This document shows positions 11,682 to 24,769 of a DNA stretch of 64,000 nucleotides, in pieces. A program made the position numbers and the translations under genes. How positions within the stretch are numbered: position 1 is the first letter of the stretch; every line of letters starts with the position of its first letter. This DNA comes from Hysterangium stoloniferum. Its lineage: Eukaryota > Basidiomycota > Agaricomycetes > Hysterangiales > Hysterangiaceae. Below the pieces are notes generated by a model. That model was not told where the DNA came from and searched no databases. It worked only from the letters and a program-made list of their open reading frames with translations. The DNA is taken from the NCBI GenBank assembly GCA_015178975.1, contig WHVD01000075.1, positions 310,001-374,000 on the forward strand. The letters run 5' to 3'.

Positions 11682-12128
11682 CCAGTCATGACTGCGATAT
11701 GGGCTCGGCTTGGATGTGGTGTCCGTGGGCCTCCCTGGCATCGTAACAATAAGCGGTGGATCATGGTAACTCGTCTCTCCTTGACACTGAAATACACAGG
11801 ATGTCATACAGATTACATGATAATAACATTGTACTTTACTCACCAACTCGTCAACCCAAACCTCTACATGATTTGCAGACAATGGTATGTGCTGGCCATC
11901 ATCGGGTGCCAGGTAACATATATCATGCCTGGGTTCATTACAGCTCCATCGTTCTCGGAGTTTCAACCGGAATCTTTCCCTCATCCCCGTCTCAATGATC
12001 TGCTCCCGTTCCTCTGAGCTCAAGACACCTGGGGAAATCAAAGGTGGTAACTCCTCAACATCTTCGAGGAGGGCTTCAGTCGTTGCCGAATCGTGATTCC
12101 CCAGACTCGCCTCGTTGAAAGTAGACAT
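11682..12128 (-). pseudogene. 5' part of gene Y (copy A)
   Basis: The minus strand starts at ATG 12,128 with MSTFNEASLG and matches gene Y at 52,930-54,784 nearly residue for residue. Exon 1 (12,128-11,844, 285 nt) has the same length as in Y, and the same 57-nt intron (11,787-11,843, GTGAGT...CAG) is present. Homology to Y stops abruptly within exon 2 near 11,682, next to the gypsy fragment. Roughly three quarters of the gene is absent, so this is a truncated copy. Confidence 0.85.
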
Positions 12129-14213
12129 TGGTGGGTAGTAGTCGTACTTACATTAGAAGGGGGCGTTTATGCAGCAGCCAGTCGGAACAGCCCTGTGGCC
12201 GTGCCTACACAGGATTCACGGCAGTTCATCCCTCCCTTCGTAAACAAGGCGCCCTTACCCCTCCCTCAACCATATAGGCTCCAGTGTACCTAGCTACCTT
12301 ACTACTTTCTTACGCCTTTCGCTGAAGGCTCACAGCTTCCAATAATAGTTTGTCGATTGTCACCCCCGTAGAATAGTATTTCTAGTGTTCTTGAGCGTCA
12401 GAGTTGAAAGTAAAACAGCTTTTCTGTTATTCGAAAAGTGGCATTACCGTGTATAATGTAATTACAGTCCAGAGCGATGCTTCCCGCCTGCTGCCTTCAA
12501 GTTGGCGCTGTCAACCTCAGTCTTTATCAGGCGAGATTCGCGCTATCGTGCTTGCTCAGAGTCATCTCGTTGGGAGTAGACATTGGTGGACAGCAGTCGT
12601 ACTGATACCAGGAGGGGATGCAGCCTTTCTATGGCGCAGTCAGCCTCAGAGTAATTTCGAGCTATAGTCTTGTGGCCGTGCTTGTACAAGGATACACTGC
12701 CGCGGTGAACCCTTTTTGGAGCACCGCAAATGCTTCCCAAGGAAATAAAATTTCATAATGAATTTTGTTTTGTACCAAACGTTATTTAAAATGGATATTT
12801 TAGGTCATACAAAGATTTAAAGGTAACCTTTAAGTTGAATTTAACAACATTGTTTTTACGGCATAAAATGAGTCATTTTAAGACAACATTAAAAGGAAAC
12901 AATAGTTGAAAATTAGATAGACTTTGCAAGACTAAAACTATGGCATTTGATATCTAATTTAAGGAGTACCTAACTCCCATTCTTGAGGGTGTCCTTTTGT
13001 GTTGTGTTAATAAATTTAGTAATAAGATTTTAGAGTACATCAAAATGAGCTATTTAGTCAATGGATTTGAAATGTTTCTGAAATTTAGAATTTTGCACAC
13101 TACAAAATTCATCGTGCTCTACGTGTCACTCTGGAGATAATCTGTGTGAGAAGCCGCAAAACAAAGTTGCATGATTTGACTGTTACATGTTGAGCAGTGA
13201 GTGGTGAGCACAAATATGAGCAAAGGAATTACTGGCAGGTAACTACATATGAAGCAATAGCAGTGATACATATAGTAGTATTATACTAAACTTTGGGATT
13301 CATGGTCTCGTTAGCCAAAACCGTTGTGTTTGTGTCGACGATGAGTCTCAGAATATTTACAATTAGTTCTCAGATAGGTGCCCCCAAGTTCAATTATTGT
13401 AAGTGTGCAACCACTGGAGTAAGAAAATGCACTTGAATGAAGTGTTCTAGATGCTGTTATCCAGTGTCGAAAACACTGAAGGGTCAGCTCGCAGGACACG
13501 CAGAATACTGTAACTTCCCTACAATGGAATATAAATTTATAAAATCAAGCTAAATGGCGATATATCTATCGCACATTTTGTCGGTGCCGAAGCATGATTG
13601 GCTTCGGAGGCAGGTCAACCTTCGGTCTGTGCCAGGAACAGCTGCAAGTAAACCAAAATATTAATCCCTTACCCACATGTTCGGAACTGAACATCCAAAA
13701 TCGAAAATTATTAAGCCGTGGATTTTTTCACATAAACCTATAATCCTCGTTTTAAATCGACAAATCAATCTAGCAGCTTGCTTTTCGAGGGTTGCGGAAG
13801 GATTCTTTACGCTGCTCTGGACTGAAACTATCGTTTATTGGCTAGCGCCCATTGAAACGCATACTCGGTTCTCCCTGGGACGCCCAGAAATATTCATGCT
13901 TTCCTTGCATCGGCAGATGTAGCCCGGGATCGGGATTTCAAGGTCAAGGGCTGTTCGTCTTACCGGGAATTCTATCTGTGACCATTGACAGGAAAATTTC
14001 ATAATACAAACTCCCACGACCATGCCCAAGAACCAAGGACTGAACAGGCAATTGGGTGAATATAAGAAACCTTTTTAGATCCGCACTGTCTCTTGTCGCT
14101 GGTTCACGGCATATTATTATCCATCGTGATCTAGAAGAGGTGTCGACATTGGCATTTTCATGCAGGACAAAGTCTTCCCACGCTAGGATCCGCTGTACAT
14201 CTTTGCTTGCTTC
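12129..14213. other. duplicated intergenic segment between gene Y and gene X (copy A)
   Basis: This stretch corresponds base by base, with small indels, to about 54,785-56,935. It starts with the Y promoter side, in which a segment of about 120 bp (12,113-12,230) recurs in diverged form at 12,568-12,700. It then passes into AT-rich sequence (12,720-13,160) and a part near 13,840-14,030 that is open on the minus strand in copy C (56,477-56,830, 117 codons) but interrupted here. I see no assignable gene. Confidence 0.55.
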
Positions 14214-15660
14214 TTTAGATCCGCCCGGGCACCCATGTTGCTCGTGGTGCGAGGAACCTTAAGGTGTAAATGCACGACTTTAATTTTATTTCAAGACTCC
14301 ACTAGGTGCCCTTAGAAAGATGATGTCTAGGATGAGTATGTACGGGTAGTGCAAGTCTGCAATGTGCCTGCATAAAAATATAAATGCCAAGTGATTGTAA
14401 GTAATACCGTAATTAACCGATTTGGACCCAGTGTGCTCTCGAGTCCATTTCCACCGGATCGGGATTTAGTCCCAAGCCCGCCCGAATTCATTAAGAATGA
14501 ACTTCTGCACAAATCTCTTGATGGTGTCCTTACTGACGCCGCCTTCACCCCACGCCTTCGCCAGCTTCTCCCCCATTCTCTTTGTGATATTCGTATAAGG
14601 GTTAGGAGAAGCAGAAGGTCTGCATCGGCCTCAAAAAAAGAAACCTACAAAAGGAATTTCCAGGTCCAACAGTGTCGATATCATCGCCCACACGTGCCCG
14701 GATTCAGAAAACGCTGCCAAATGTGATCTGTGGTGTTCAGAACACCGTAAGGACTTAAAATGAAGGAAGCAAGTAATCACAGACGTGAACCAAAGAATGC
14801 TTCCCGTATTTCTCAAAGGCCATCTCTATATTCGCATCAGAGGTACTCGTGGATGGCATTGTAGTTAAGCGTGGGGCAGGGGTGGTACCCAGCTCAGCCG
14901 TGACTCCCAGGGCAGGCACAGGTGCGGCCTTCAGCAGTTCATTTACCGCCCCACTCACTGTCCCTGTCCCTTTCAAGTGTCCATTGCCCGCGAGGCGTGA
15001 TGTGTGAGCATTGTCGCCCAATGCAATGACACCTATCCCCACTCCGACACGAAAGAAGTCTCGGCCGTCTTGGGCAAACCATTCATGAACAGCGCATCCG
15101 TTAATGGGTTCGTATGCTTCCCAGCTAAGTGAGAGTGCACCTGATGCGAATTGTAGGAAGCGGTAGCCCGAAGTTTCGTATGAACACAAAGACATATTGA
15201 GTGCAAGCCTTAGGGAGCGGTTACCTTTGTCGATTACCATGGAATTCGGGATGGCGAGCGGGGATCTTGAGGTGCCATTCGTAGTCGTAGGGATCCGGCA
15301 AACCGGGAACGTTGATGATTGAGCCGCAGGAGGATCTGTAGACGTAGATGTAAAGCAATATAAGACGTCAGATACAATAAATATTCAGGTTCTGTTTTAT
15401 TTCTTTTTCTTTCAAAAGTGGACAGGATACCTTAGCCACAGCACCCTCTAAATGGGAGATACAGCGAGAAGTAAATAAGATAAATTCTCAAGAGTAATAA
15501 CCTTACATTGACGATGACAAATGTGAAAGTTTCTCAGGTAGATTGCAGCACAAAGACGACGGACACGCCGCCCATATTCAAACAGATAGCACGGTACAGG
15601 CATCAAGACCAAATGTGCACGTGGAATCACTGGACGGCGTCGCGGCTATCCTATACGAGC
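14214..15660 (-). pseudogene. gene X copy A, unknown host gene
   Basis: Minus-strand reading frames at 15,448-15,630, 14,755-15,240 (161 codons) and 14,631-14,816, plus a frame across 14,480-14,600 containing EKLAKAWGEGGVS, appear to be exons or pieces of one gene. Copy C has the same parts, and candidate introns (for example GTAAGG...CAG near 15,430-15,510) separate them. The residues around HEWFAQDGRDFFRVGVG and FSESGHVW are conserved among copies A, C and D. I do not recognise the family. The frame changes between the last two parts in both copies, so either an intron or decay separates them. Confidence 0.45.
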
Positions 15661-15799
15661 AGGAGCGATGATCGACGTTATGCTTAGCGCTTTTGGAAGA
15701 CGTTACCCTAATTAATTGCCAACGTCCCGTCCGCACGGATGTCAGCCTCGGATCGCAAGACGATCATGCCGTCTAGCTTGCTTCAGCGGGTCTTAGTCG

Positions 15800-16608
15800 A
15801 GCCATGGATAACTATGCGACTTTCTTTTAACCCATTCCTCTGGCAACCCAGACTCCTTTGAAACCCATAGGATTTCCGTGTTTGCAGCTATTCGTGCTCC
15901 CTTGTGCTTCATACTCCCCCATAACCCATACTCTGGCGTTTCCAGAGAATGGTATAGATTATCAGGGAGTCAACTGTAATCCACACGTTCAATATTGGTC
16001 TTCGATAGGTTGGTTTTAAGTCGCATGGCCTTTCTAAGCCCATGCTGAACTTCAGCAATACCAAGCACACGCTCCTGCCTTCACTCATCCCTTCATCCCA
16101 GATGATGATGAAGACCGCTTTTCCTAATATATACGGTCAGGCTGAGAATCAGATCCAAACATCAAGTCCGAATCAGGCTCTAGCTGCAATTCCCCGTCTA
16201 GGTACCTGCAGCGGTATTGACATGAAAATCTCCATAGCCTTCAATACTAGCAACAATATGCCCTTCAATACCCTATCTCACCGCGTGTTGACATGCCGTC
16301 CCTCACTGGACCCTGTGAATTTAGAGACTATGCGTCATCGACGAGCAAGTGTTAGTCTTAACCCTCCGGAAGTCGTGAGAGGGTTTATGTTTGGCGCGAA
16401 GGGGTGGAGGAGTGAGGGGACATTGGGATCCGGAGGGGAAGACTTTATGTGTACAGCAGCAGCAGGGGCCAGAGGGCCAAGGTCTAATGGGATATCGCTC
16501 ACGGGATCGGCGCCAGTCTTGAGGTCGGGTGCATCAATGTCAACTGCGTATCCGCATAGCGTTTCAAGTACCGTTGGGGCAGGGGCGAAGCAGGGTCTTT
16601 ATCTTTGA
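15800..16608 (+). pseudogene. C-terminal tail of a PrtT-like transcription factor (copy A)
   Basis: The piece starts with the sequence that ends the coding region of the fuller copy at 44,581-47,440: the word GGAGTCAACTGTAATCCACA occurs here near 15,966, at 47,006, and with changes near 40,562 and 58,722. The following open frame (16,042-16,608, 188 codons) is low-complexity and rich in Ser, Asn, Gly and Ala, with the conserved stretch SIAFNTSNNMPFNT. The MHR domain that should precede it is absent, so it is the orphaned 3' end of an otherwise lost tandem copy. Confidence 0.6.
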
Positions 16609-16639
16609 TTAGGGCAGATGTGGTCACACTATGTCCTTT

Positions 16640-17010
16640 CCTTCCCTCTCTTTTCCATCTGCGCGTATCGGTGGTTCGCAGCCGCACGTGAGGTGTTTGT
16701 GCGAGTGCGGACTCCTCTCGACCATTTTATATCCCGAGCTAGACCTCTCCATTTCACCCCTTCGTCCTCTGTCTGTCTATTCTGACTGGACACCCGGGAG
16801 AGTGGATACCGATCGAAGAATGATTGTGATGGAATGGGACGGGGGTGAAAGTACCATGTTCTTCCTTTCCCTCTCTTTCCCAACTTGTGTGTATCGGGGT
16901 TTAAAGCCGGGCGTAAGGTGTTTGTGCGAGTTTTGGACTCTTCCATCATTCTATCTCACCCCACGCCATCACTCCCAGCGAACAATCTTCCCGCGACCCG
17001 GATATTACAC
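16640..17010 (+). repeat. three-block dispersed repeat (blocks 2 and 3), copy A
   Basis: Contains block 2 (16,640-16,735) and block 3 (16,865-17,010) of a module also found at 43,325-43,860, 48,436-48,850, 51,119-51,470 and 61,832-62,170, always in plus orientation. The shared core is GTGAGGTGTTTGTGCGAGT followed by GGACTC and a CCATT, and block 3 ends with GATATTACACC. The two blocks are themselves similar. Short frames inside it are not conserved between copies, so it is probably non-coding. Confidence 0.6.
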
Positions 17011-17545
17011 CGTCTTTCTGTCCAAGTCTGTCCTGGCTTGACACTCGACACTCGAGACGTGGATGCGTCAGTTGAATCACCCACCGCTTGCGCCATGATG
17101 GAAGCAGAGGCGTTATTCTCTCTAAAACAAGATAGCAGATTGTCACATGAGGAAGGATTCAACGGAAGCTGAAGGCCGGACAGCAAGTCTGGAATTGGAT
17201 GTTAATGGGAGTGGCAGCGGATTAGCCGCGGGAGCTGTGTTGAGACGAACTGAGACAGCAGCGTTGATACCGCTTAAGAAGGGCGGGGGAAAGACGAAGA
17301 ATGCGGGTAGTGGTGCGGCCTCGGGATTGAGGATGCATGAGAGGGAGATGGTGCGTGAACAGAGCGGAGAAAATAGCGAAGACAGTGATGATGGGTGAAG
17401 TAGTGAAAGGGAGGGAGTAACGAGGAGGTGCCTTAGGATGGAGAGTTAGAGACGGAGTGGAGGGAGTTTGTACGTGAGGAGGACGGAGAGTGCCAGGACC
17501 GAAAACAAAAAAACCAAGCTGGAGATCGACAAAATCATCTCGTTT

Positions 17546-18470
17546 GTGCTATATAACCTCTTCCCTCACCGCTCATCCCCCACTTACACACGCTCCCCTC
17601 TCGATCTGCGCCGATGGGTATGCTTGCGCGGCTTAGTCTCGAAGAGGCGTGTGTTGTTTCGAAACCCGGTTCTTCAACCTCATCGTCATTATCAACAATA
17701 AAAAGTGAAGAAGGTTCCGAGGCCAAGCTGAAACGCGCCGCTACCTATGACGAAGACGACTTTGGAACAGAATCCGAATCTGCAACCACCGAAGGATTTG
17801 GTCTCGCCTTGACAAATTATCATGCCCCATGGCCTGCCTCCAACCTCGCACCGAAGGGTCTTGGAAACGCACCCTGCCCCGCTCGCTATTCTTTCGAGTG
17901 GGGTTAGTGGATTGGGAGGCTGCAAAGGAGTTGTTTGACATGCGAGTGGCTTGTGATCCTAGGTTTTTTGATATTAAGTGTTGACTTGTTCTTTTCCAAT
18001 GGTGGTAGATTTTTCAAATATGTGCGTAAGCAGTGTTTATCCTTCTTCCGTTCAAAAGACGAATGTTTATAGTGTTTTCTACTATCCAAAGCGGTCTACG
18101 AACGGGACCTATTCTTCACCGTCGGTAAGTCCTTTCCCACTTCTTTTCCTTCCAGCCTTCTTTATAATACAACCCGTATAATCGTAACCCTATAGACAGT
18201 TCTAGCAATCTCATCTCGCTACCTCCCCTCCTGCCGAAGACTCCACAATATCGCCATGAACTTCCCTGAATACGCAGCAGCAACAGCTTCATCGATGGCG
18301 TGAAGAGTGTTGAGATGGGGAGAGGATAGGAGTGGGTTTAATGGGGCGGTTAGTCGGGTTTCTTTCTTTCTTGTCTTTTGCTTGCTTTCATCCTTTCCTT
18401 TCCTCCGGACTTTTCCGTTGTGACGGGAAGGTTTTGTAGTGCGTTTTTACTAATGGTACGTTATGCCCCG
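17546..18470 (+). pseudogene. N-terminal part of PrtT-like transcription factor (copy A)
   Basis: A TATA-like CTATATAA (about 17,549) precedes ATG 17,614 by some 65 bp. The first exon gives MGMLARLSLEEA, then an acidic Ser-rich stretch (SEEGSEAKLKRAA) and the pre-MHR helix GLVDWEAAKELFDM near 17,903-17,942, followed by a GT...TAG intron (about 17,942-18,009). The next exons are eroded; about 1 kb of the middle homology region present at 45,370-46,390 is missing, and the copy ends in a fragment near 18,410-18,450 (CSAFLLMV). No Zn2Cys6 motif is visible. The fragment YTGVALDLE near 18,555 is the only trace of the otherwise lost DRSW-LYTG motif. Confidence 0.65.
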
Positions 18471-18570
18471 TTTAGTGATCATTTGACTGAGTCAATGGGT
18501 CGAGGCCACACTTCCCATCAATGCAACAGCTGCATATTTCCCTTTTTCGGACAGATACACCGGAGTCGCG

Positions 18571-19313
18571 CTAGATCTTGAGAATCATACCCAGCAACAA
18601 CTTCGTCGCATGTGCGATCACCACACGTGGCACCCTGCTCGTAATCGTCGCTTGGACAACTGCACCATTGTAAATACGCAGCGACATCGTGTCAAACAAA
18701 CTCTTCAGCGCTGCAAGGGTGCGCACGAGATTGATGAACCTGCGGCTGCCGGACACGGACGGCGTGCAGGAAGCTGTTTAGAGACTTGCGAGACACAACC
18801 GTGAAACCGTGAACTCAGCTCGTCGCGATCGCGATCGCGCTTAGCGTGCGTGTTCTTGACTTTGGTTCTGCAGGATAGTGACAATAACCTGTACAGAAGG
18901 CTCAGAGTCAGGTTGCCCAACCATACTCGTAGAAGCGCCTGGTTTACACTGATTGCGGCCCCGCTGCGAGTTTCTCCACTGGCATGGGAAAAGGCGCTGC
19001 GTCCCGCTTCCCAAGATTGCATAGCCGGAACCAGTCTTGACTGACAGGTAGAAACGCCGTTTGTGGTGGGCGCGACGAAAGGCGAAGGGGCAGTAGGTAG
19101 TGCAGTGAAAATGATAGATAACGGTGTCGGGTTGATTTCCACTTGTACAGATCCCTCTCCTAAAATGAAAGAGTGATTTTGCAGTAAAATGATATTGGAC
19201 TGACGTTGGCGTTGGGGCATACAGTGACAATTGCAAAGGCCAGCATGGGAGCAGACATGCCCAGAATGATATAACCGCTTCAACCCACCATAACAAATGA
19301 TAAAAGGGTTAAA
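18571..19313 (-). pseudogene. gene M copy A, small membrane-protein-like gene
   Basis: The minus strand holds overlapping frames (18,705-19,340 and 18,841-19,296). The start MLWWVEAVISFWACLL is strongly hydrophobic and looks like a membrane segment. Copies B (50,110-50,960) and C (60,878-61,560) match. The frames overlap instead of following each other, so introns or frameshifts must be assumed, and I cannot give a reliable protein. The 5' end is cut at 19,313 by the gypsy junction. Confidence 0.4.
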
Positions 19314-22300
19314 TAATCTTCCGTGATCGTGCTGCTGCATTCTCCACGGACTCCCGAAAAGTCAACTACACACTGTCATATTTGTCAGGATCCGCGTTGA
19401 AATGGTTCAAACCGGCTTTTAGTGGAATATCCGAGGAAGAGCCGCTCTGGCTTGAAAATTGGGAGGCATTTGTTGAGGAGCTTGAAACCAACTTCGGCCC
19501 GTATGACCTGACAGGAGAAGCTGAGAATAGTCTCACAAATCTTCGTATGAAGGACACGCAGCGCATCACGGACTACATCGTCCAATTCAATAATCTTGCA
19601 GCTCGTTGTCAGTGGGGCGATCCCACTCTCCGCCACCAATTCTACGCCGGTCTGCCATTCCGCCTTAAAGACGAAGTCTTGAAAGGAGAAGATGGCAAGC
19701 CAAAAACCCTGTCCCGTATGTGCCTCAAAGCTCAAAACGTGGACGCACATTATTGGGAACGTCGTGTGGAAGTTGCCCGCGAGACATCCGCGGACAAAGT
19801 AAACAAGTCCAAGGACAAAAACAATAACAACAATTCATCAACCAGCAACCAGAATTCCACGCAATCTGACAAGAAGAACGATAAAAAGTCTTCAAACAAC
19901 AACAACAATAAGGACAATAAGGACAACAACAAGGGTCAATAGTCCGGCAAGCAAGCCGGAAAACCCAACCTCACAGGCAAACTCAGACCCGATGGCAAAT
20001 TGACCCCACAGGAAAGACAACATCATATGGACAATAACCTCTGTCTCTTGTGCGGGAAACCCAGTCATCAAGTCCCAGAATGTCCACTGACAAAAGCAAA
20101 CTCTGCAAAGGGTTGAATAGCTAAGACCTCCATGGAAACCCCGTCGAAGGACTAAACAACCCTGCAGACTCCGTGCGGGTTGGGGGTTGCATTGCCTCTC
20201 CGTGCATTCAAGAGTTTACCCGTCTCAACGCATCCACTCTTTCGCATTCTGATTCATTTTTCGTTAAACTTATGTCTAATATGATTCCAAAATTTGTTTT
20301 TTCAGCTCTTATAGATTCCGGCTCGACTCATTGTTTTTTAGATACAAAATTCACGCAAAAAGATTTGTTGTCAACTTATCCGATAAATCCCGTCGGCCTC
20401 TGCCTCTTCGATGGCACAAGTAATTCGGTTGTCACCCAAGCTTGTGATTTATCCATCTGTTTCCCGTATGGAACATCTCAATTGGTCACTTTCTATGTGA
20501 CCCAGTTAGACTCAAGTTGCTTGGTGGTCCTAGGACACAACTAGCTTACCCGCTACAATCCATTGATTGACTGGATAGCTAACAGTATAACATTCCAGAC
20601 TCCCACAGCAGCTGAGGAAACTGCGCCTGTCACAGCCTCTATGGCACCCATGGCCTTCCCGGCACCTGCAGTCTTGAGGACTCCTGTGATCCCTACAGCA
20701 CCCATAGCTTCCCCGGAACCCACGGCACCTCCGTCTATTTCTCTGATTAATGCTGCAGCTTTTGTTAGGGCTACAAAAATGGATGGGTCCCAGGTGTTCA
20801 CTATCAACTTAAAAATTGATGAAGCAACTGGATATTTTTCAACTCCGTTATCCACATCTGAGCAAGCCACTGACCTAGAAGGCGTCCCAGAGAAATATCA
20901 TGACTTTGTGGATGTTTTTAGCAAATGGAAAGCTGACCAGCTTCTGCCCCACAGAGAATACGACTTAAAAATTGATCTCGAAGATGGCGCCCAGCCACCC
21001 CTAGGACATATTTACCCACTCTCATCCACAGAACCTTCCACAATCTGCGATTTCCTGGATGAACATTTGTCCATAGGTTTTATCAGACCCTCAAAGTCTC
21101 CTTTTGGAGCACCTGTTCTGTTTGTCAAAAAAAAGAATGGATCCCTCAGACTATGTGTTGATTTTACAGGACTCAATGCTGTCACCAAAAAGGATAAGTA
21201 TCCACTTCCACTTATATCTGATCTGCTCAATGCCCCACAGAATGCCCGGATTTACACCAAAATAGATCTCAAACATGCCTATCACTTGGTCTGGATCTCC
21301 ACAGGTAACGAATGGAAAACCACTTTTAGAACCTGCTATGGGGCCTTTGAGTGGTTGGTGATGCCCTTTGGACTCACCAATGCTCTATCTGTTTTTCAGC
21401 ATTTTATCAACGACATTTTCTCTGACATGCTCAATGTATGTGTTATTGTTTAGTTGGATGACATTCTTATCTACTCCGAGAATCCTGTGGAACATGACAA
21501 ACAAGTCCATGAAGTTCTCTAGAGACTCAGACAACATGGTTTATTCGCGAATGGTAAAAAATATACTTTTGACATGGACTCCGTGGAATACCTGGGTTTC
21601 ATAATGGGACCTGACAGACTCTGCATGGACAAAACTAAAGTGTAAGTCATCAAAGATTGGCCTGAACCCCGAAAAGTTAAAGATATACAATCCTTCCTCG
21701 GCTTTGCCAATTTTTACAGGCAGTTTATCTGCAGATATTCTGACATCACGGTTCCCCTTACCCATCTTATGCGTAAGGATACTCCATGGAATTTTAACGA
21801 TAAGTGTCACAAAGCTTTCAATCTTTTAAAAAATTCTTTTTCTTCAGCTCCTATTCTGTCGCATTGGAAACCGGACTTCCCACTCATTGTTGAAATGGAC
21901 ACCTCAGACTATGTGCTTGGAGCCATTCTATCTATCCAGGACTCCAATGGAGAAGTCCACCCCATGGCTTTTCTGTCCTGGACTTTTACCTGAGCAGAGC
22001 TCAATTACGACATTCATGATAAGGAACTCCTGGCAATTTTTTCAGCTTTCAAAGTGTGGTGACACTACTTGGAAGGCTCGGGAACTCTGATTGATGTTGT
22101 AACAGATCACAAAAACCTGGAATACTTTTCTACTACCAAACTTTTGACCTATTGGCAGGCCCGCTGGTCTGAATATCTATCTGCTTTCAATATAATTATC
22201 TGTTTTTGACCCAGCCATCTTGGCAGCAAACCTGACGCTTTAACTAGATGATGGGACGTCTATCCTAAAGAGGGGAGCAACGACTATGCCACGGTAAACC

Positions 22301-24440
22301 TGCACAACCTGAAACCTATTTTCATGAATCAGCAACTTACCGCATCAGTCCGCACAACTTTCCTCATCAATCCCATTGTCCATGGAATTATCATTATGGA
22401 TATTGAGAAGTTACATCAAGATATTCTATTGGCAATTCCGCTAGACCCAATAACTAAAGCTCACCTTGACAATCCCATGGACCCTGATCAACCCCAGTGG
22501 TCTCTTGATCAGCATGGTTTCATTAGACTTGACGATTGGATCTATGTACCAGACTCCGATGGCCTCCACCTCAGGATCCTTCAGTACAAACATGATCATC
22601 CACTTTCAGGACATTTCAGGTACAACAAAACTCTATCATTAATAAGAAGAGAATATACTTGGCCCGGACTCTGTGGATTCGTTAAGCACTATTGTAAATC
22701 TTGCACTACTTGTCCCCACTCAAAATCTCAGCAACACAAGCCATACGGCCTTTTGAAACAACTCCCGGTACTGGAACACCCATGGAATTCTATCTCTATG
22801 GATTTCATTGTACACCTACCAGATTCTGAAGGCTTTTCCACCATTCTAGTCATTGTTGACAGATTCTCAAAACAAGGTATATTCATCCCTACACATGATA
22901 CAATTACATCTGTGCAGTTAGTGGAACTTTTTATTATCCATGTATTTTCCAAGCATGGAGTTCCGTCCCACATAACTTCTGATCAAGGATCAGAGTTCGT
23001 ATCTCACTTCTTTAGATCCCTTGGGAAATCCTTGGACATGAAACTACATTTCACATCCAGACATCACCCAGAAGGTGACGGACAAACCGAACACATCAAT
23101 CAGACATTGGAACAATATCTCCACATATATTGCAATTATCAACAGGACAATTGGAAATCCTTGTTACCACTTGCAGAATTTGCTTGCAACAATGCACCCT
23201 CGCCACTACTGGCATTTCCCCATTCTTTGCAAATAAAGGATATAATCCAAATATTACAGTACATCCAGAATGCAATCTCACCTCTGCTCATGCTCAAAAG
23301 TTCACCATGGACCTCCACGAGCTCCACGAGGAACTCCAGACTGCAATAAAGTCCACCCAAGAGCAATACCAACATTCAGTGGACAAACACCAGATCCCGC
23401 CACCAAACTTCAAGATTGGCGACTGTGTTTTTGTCAAAGCTCAATTCTTCTGGACTACCCATCCATCAAAAAAGCTTGCTGAAAAATATTTAGGTCCGTT
23501 TGAAATAATCGCACAAGTAGGTTCAGTCTCTTGGACCCTACGGCTTCTGGATAGCATGCACGTGGTACACCCAGTATTTCATGTTTCTATGCTAGAACCT
23601 TGTACTACTAACACTATTCCGGATCACGTGCAATCTCTGCCCCCTCCGGTCATTATTGACAGAGAACCCGAGTTTGAAATCTCATAGATTTTAGATTCGA
23701 AAATTGACAAGCATCCACGCACTTGTAAACTGCTTTACTTGGTCAAGTGGGTGGGTTACCAGGGCACCGATGAAGAAACCTTATGGATTTTGGCCACGGA
23801 ACTCGGTAATGCCATGGAAATCGTTACTGACTTTCATACAGCTTAGCCACTCAAACCCGGACCACTATCCTCTGACCACACTCCATGGGCTCCGTGTTAT
23901 GTTTGGACTCATTTTCATTATTCCTTGTCGCCCTATGTCTCTCTTTGCTTTTACAGGTTCTGACATGATTTCAAGTCCTTAAGTGGATTTTCCGTGGACT
24001 TTGATTTTTATGTTTTTCACGCTTTACTTTTATTTTCAAAAAAATATTTTATTTTATTTCAATCTACATTTATGGGGCTATGTTTTTGCCCAACCTCAGC
24101 CATCTCCTGAGGAAGCTCCGCTACCTCCACGGGCACCCCATCCTCATCCAACCTGGCGTCCTCAGAACTCCTGGCTTGCAGCTCCTTATAAATATATCTG
24201 CCGAACTCCACAAGGAACTTCCAAAACTCCAAGCAGAGTCCATGGAGCTCATTCGCCACTACAATTTGGACCTTGTTGCTTTTTCGGAGCAACTCATTCT
24301 GGGCCTCAATGCCCTCAGCGATCCACCCAAAACTCTTTATACTCTTCTGTCCCTGCTGCTCACTTTCTTTTTCTTTCTTGTTTACCTCAATCTTTTATTG
24401 ATAGTTAAAAAAGTTGACATTCTTTTAAATTCACGATAAT
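19313..24440 (+). mobile_element. Ty3/gypsy chromovirus fossil, 5'-truncated
   Basis: Parts in order: gag (19,320-19,940) with a CCHC zinc knuckle near 20,040-20,090; protease with a DSG motif near 20,320; reverse transcriptase (about 20,940-21,800); RNase H (about 21,830-22,200); integrase with the zinc-binding part near 22,660-22,720 and a core to about 23,300; a chromodomain at the C-terminus (about 23,700-23,850), which marks it as a chromovirus. Broken in several places (roughly half a dozen breaks). The 5' LTR and gag start are absent, and I find no matching 3' LTR before 24,650. An additional short frame at 24,080-24,439 follows the chromodomain. Most of pol is still readable, so it is moderately young compared with the 10.1-11.6 kb copy. 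Confidence 0.9.
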
Positions 24441-24769
24441 ACATAATATACTAAGTAATGATGGGTGTCCCGCAGCATACTTGCCGGAATCGCATACAAT
24501 ACTGTTTGTGGATATTATTAGTTTAATGGAGTGGCTGGTGGTCTTCTTGCGGGATAAGCCAACCCTCGAGTCGGTTCACTTTTGATGCCATCAGATCTCC
24601 GCGAGAACATCGGAGTGGTACCAATCATCATATAAAGTAAAGTTGTACGGTGGGTGGTGGGCGTTTTTAGGCGCCGCAGGCCCTGTTCGTGAGGGCGCGG
24701 AGTGCCCGAACCTGGAGGTGTGGGAGAGTGTGACTAATATTGACGCCCAAAGCTCCTTATTACTCAGCG

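Noticed and set aside
24080-24439. Frame after the chromodomain as an envelope-like gene
   Set aside because: It is short, has one hydrophobic end only, and no recognisable envelope features; it is listed only as part of the fossil's 3' region.
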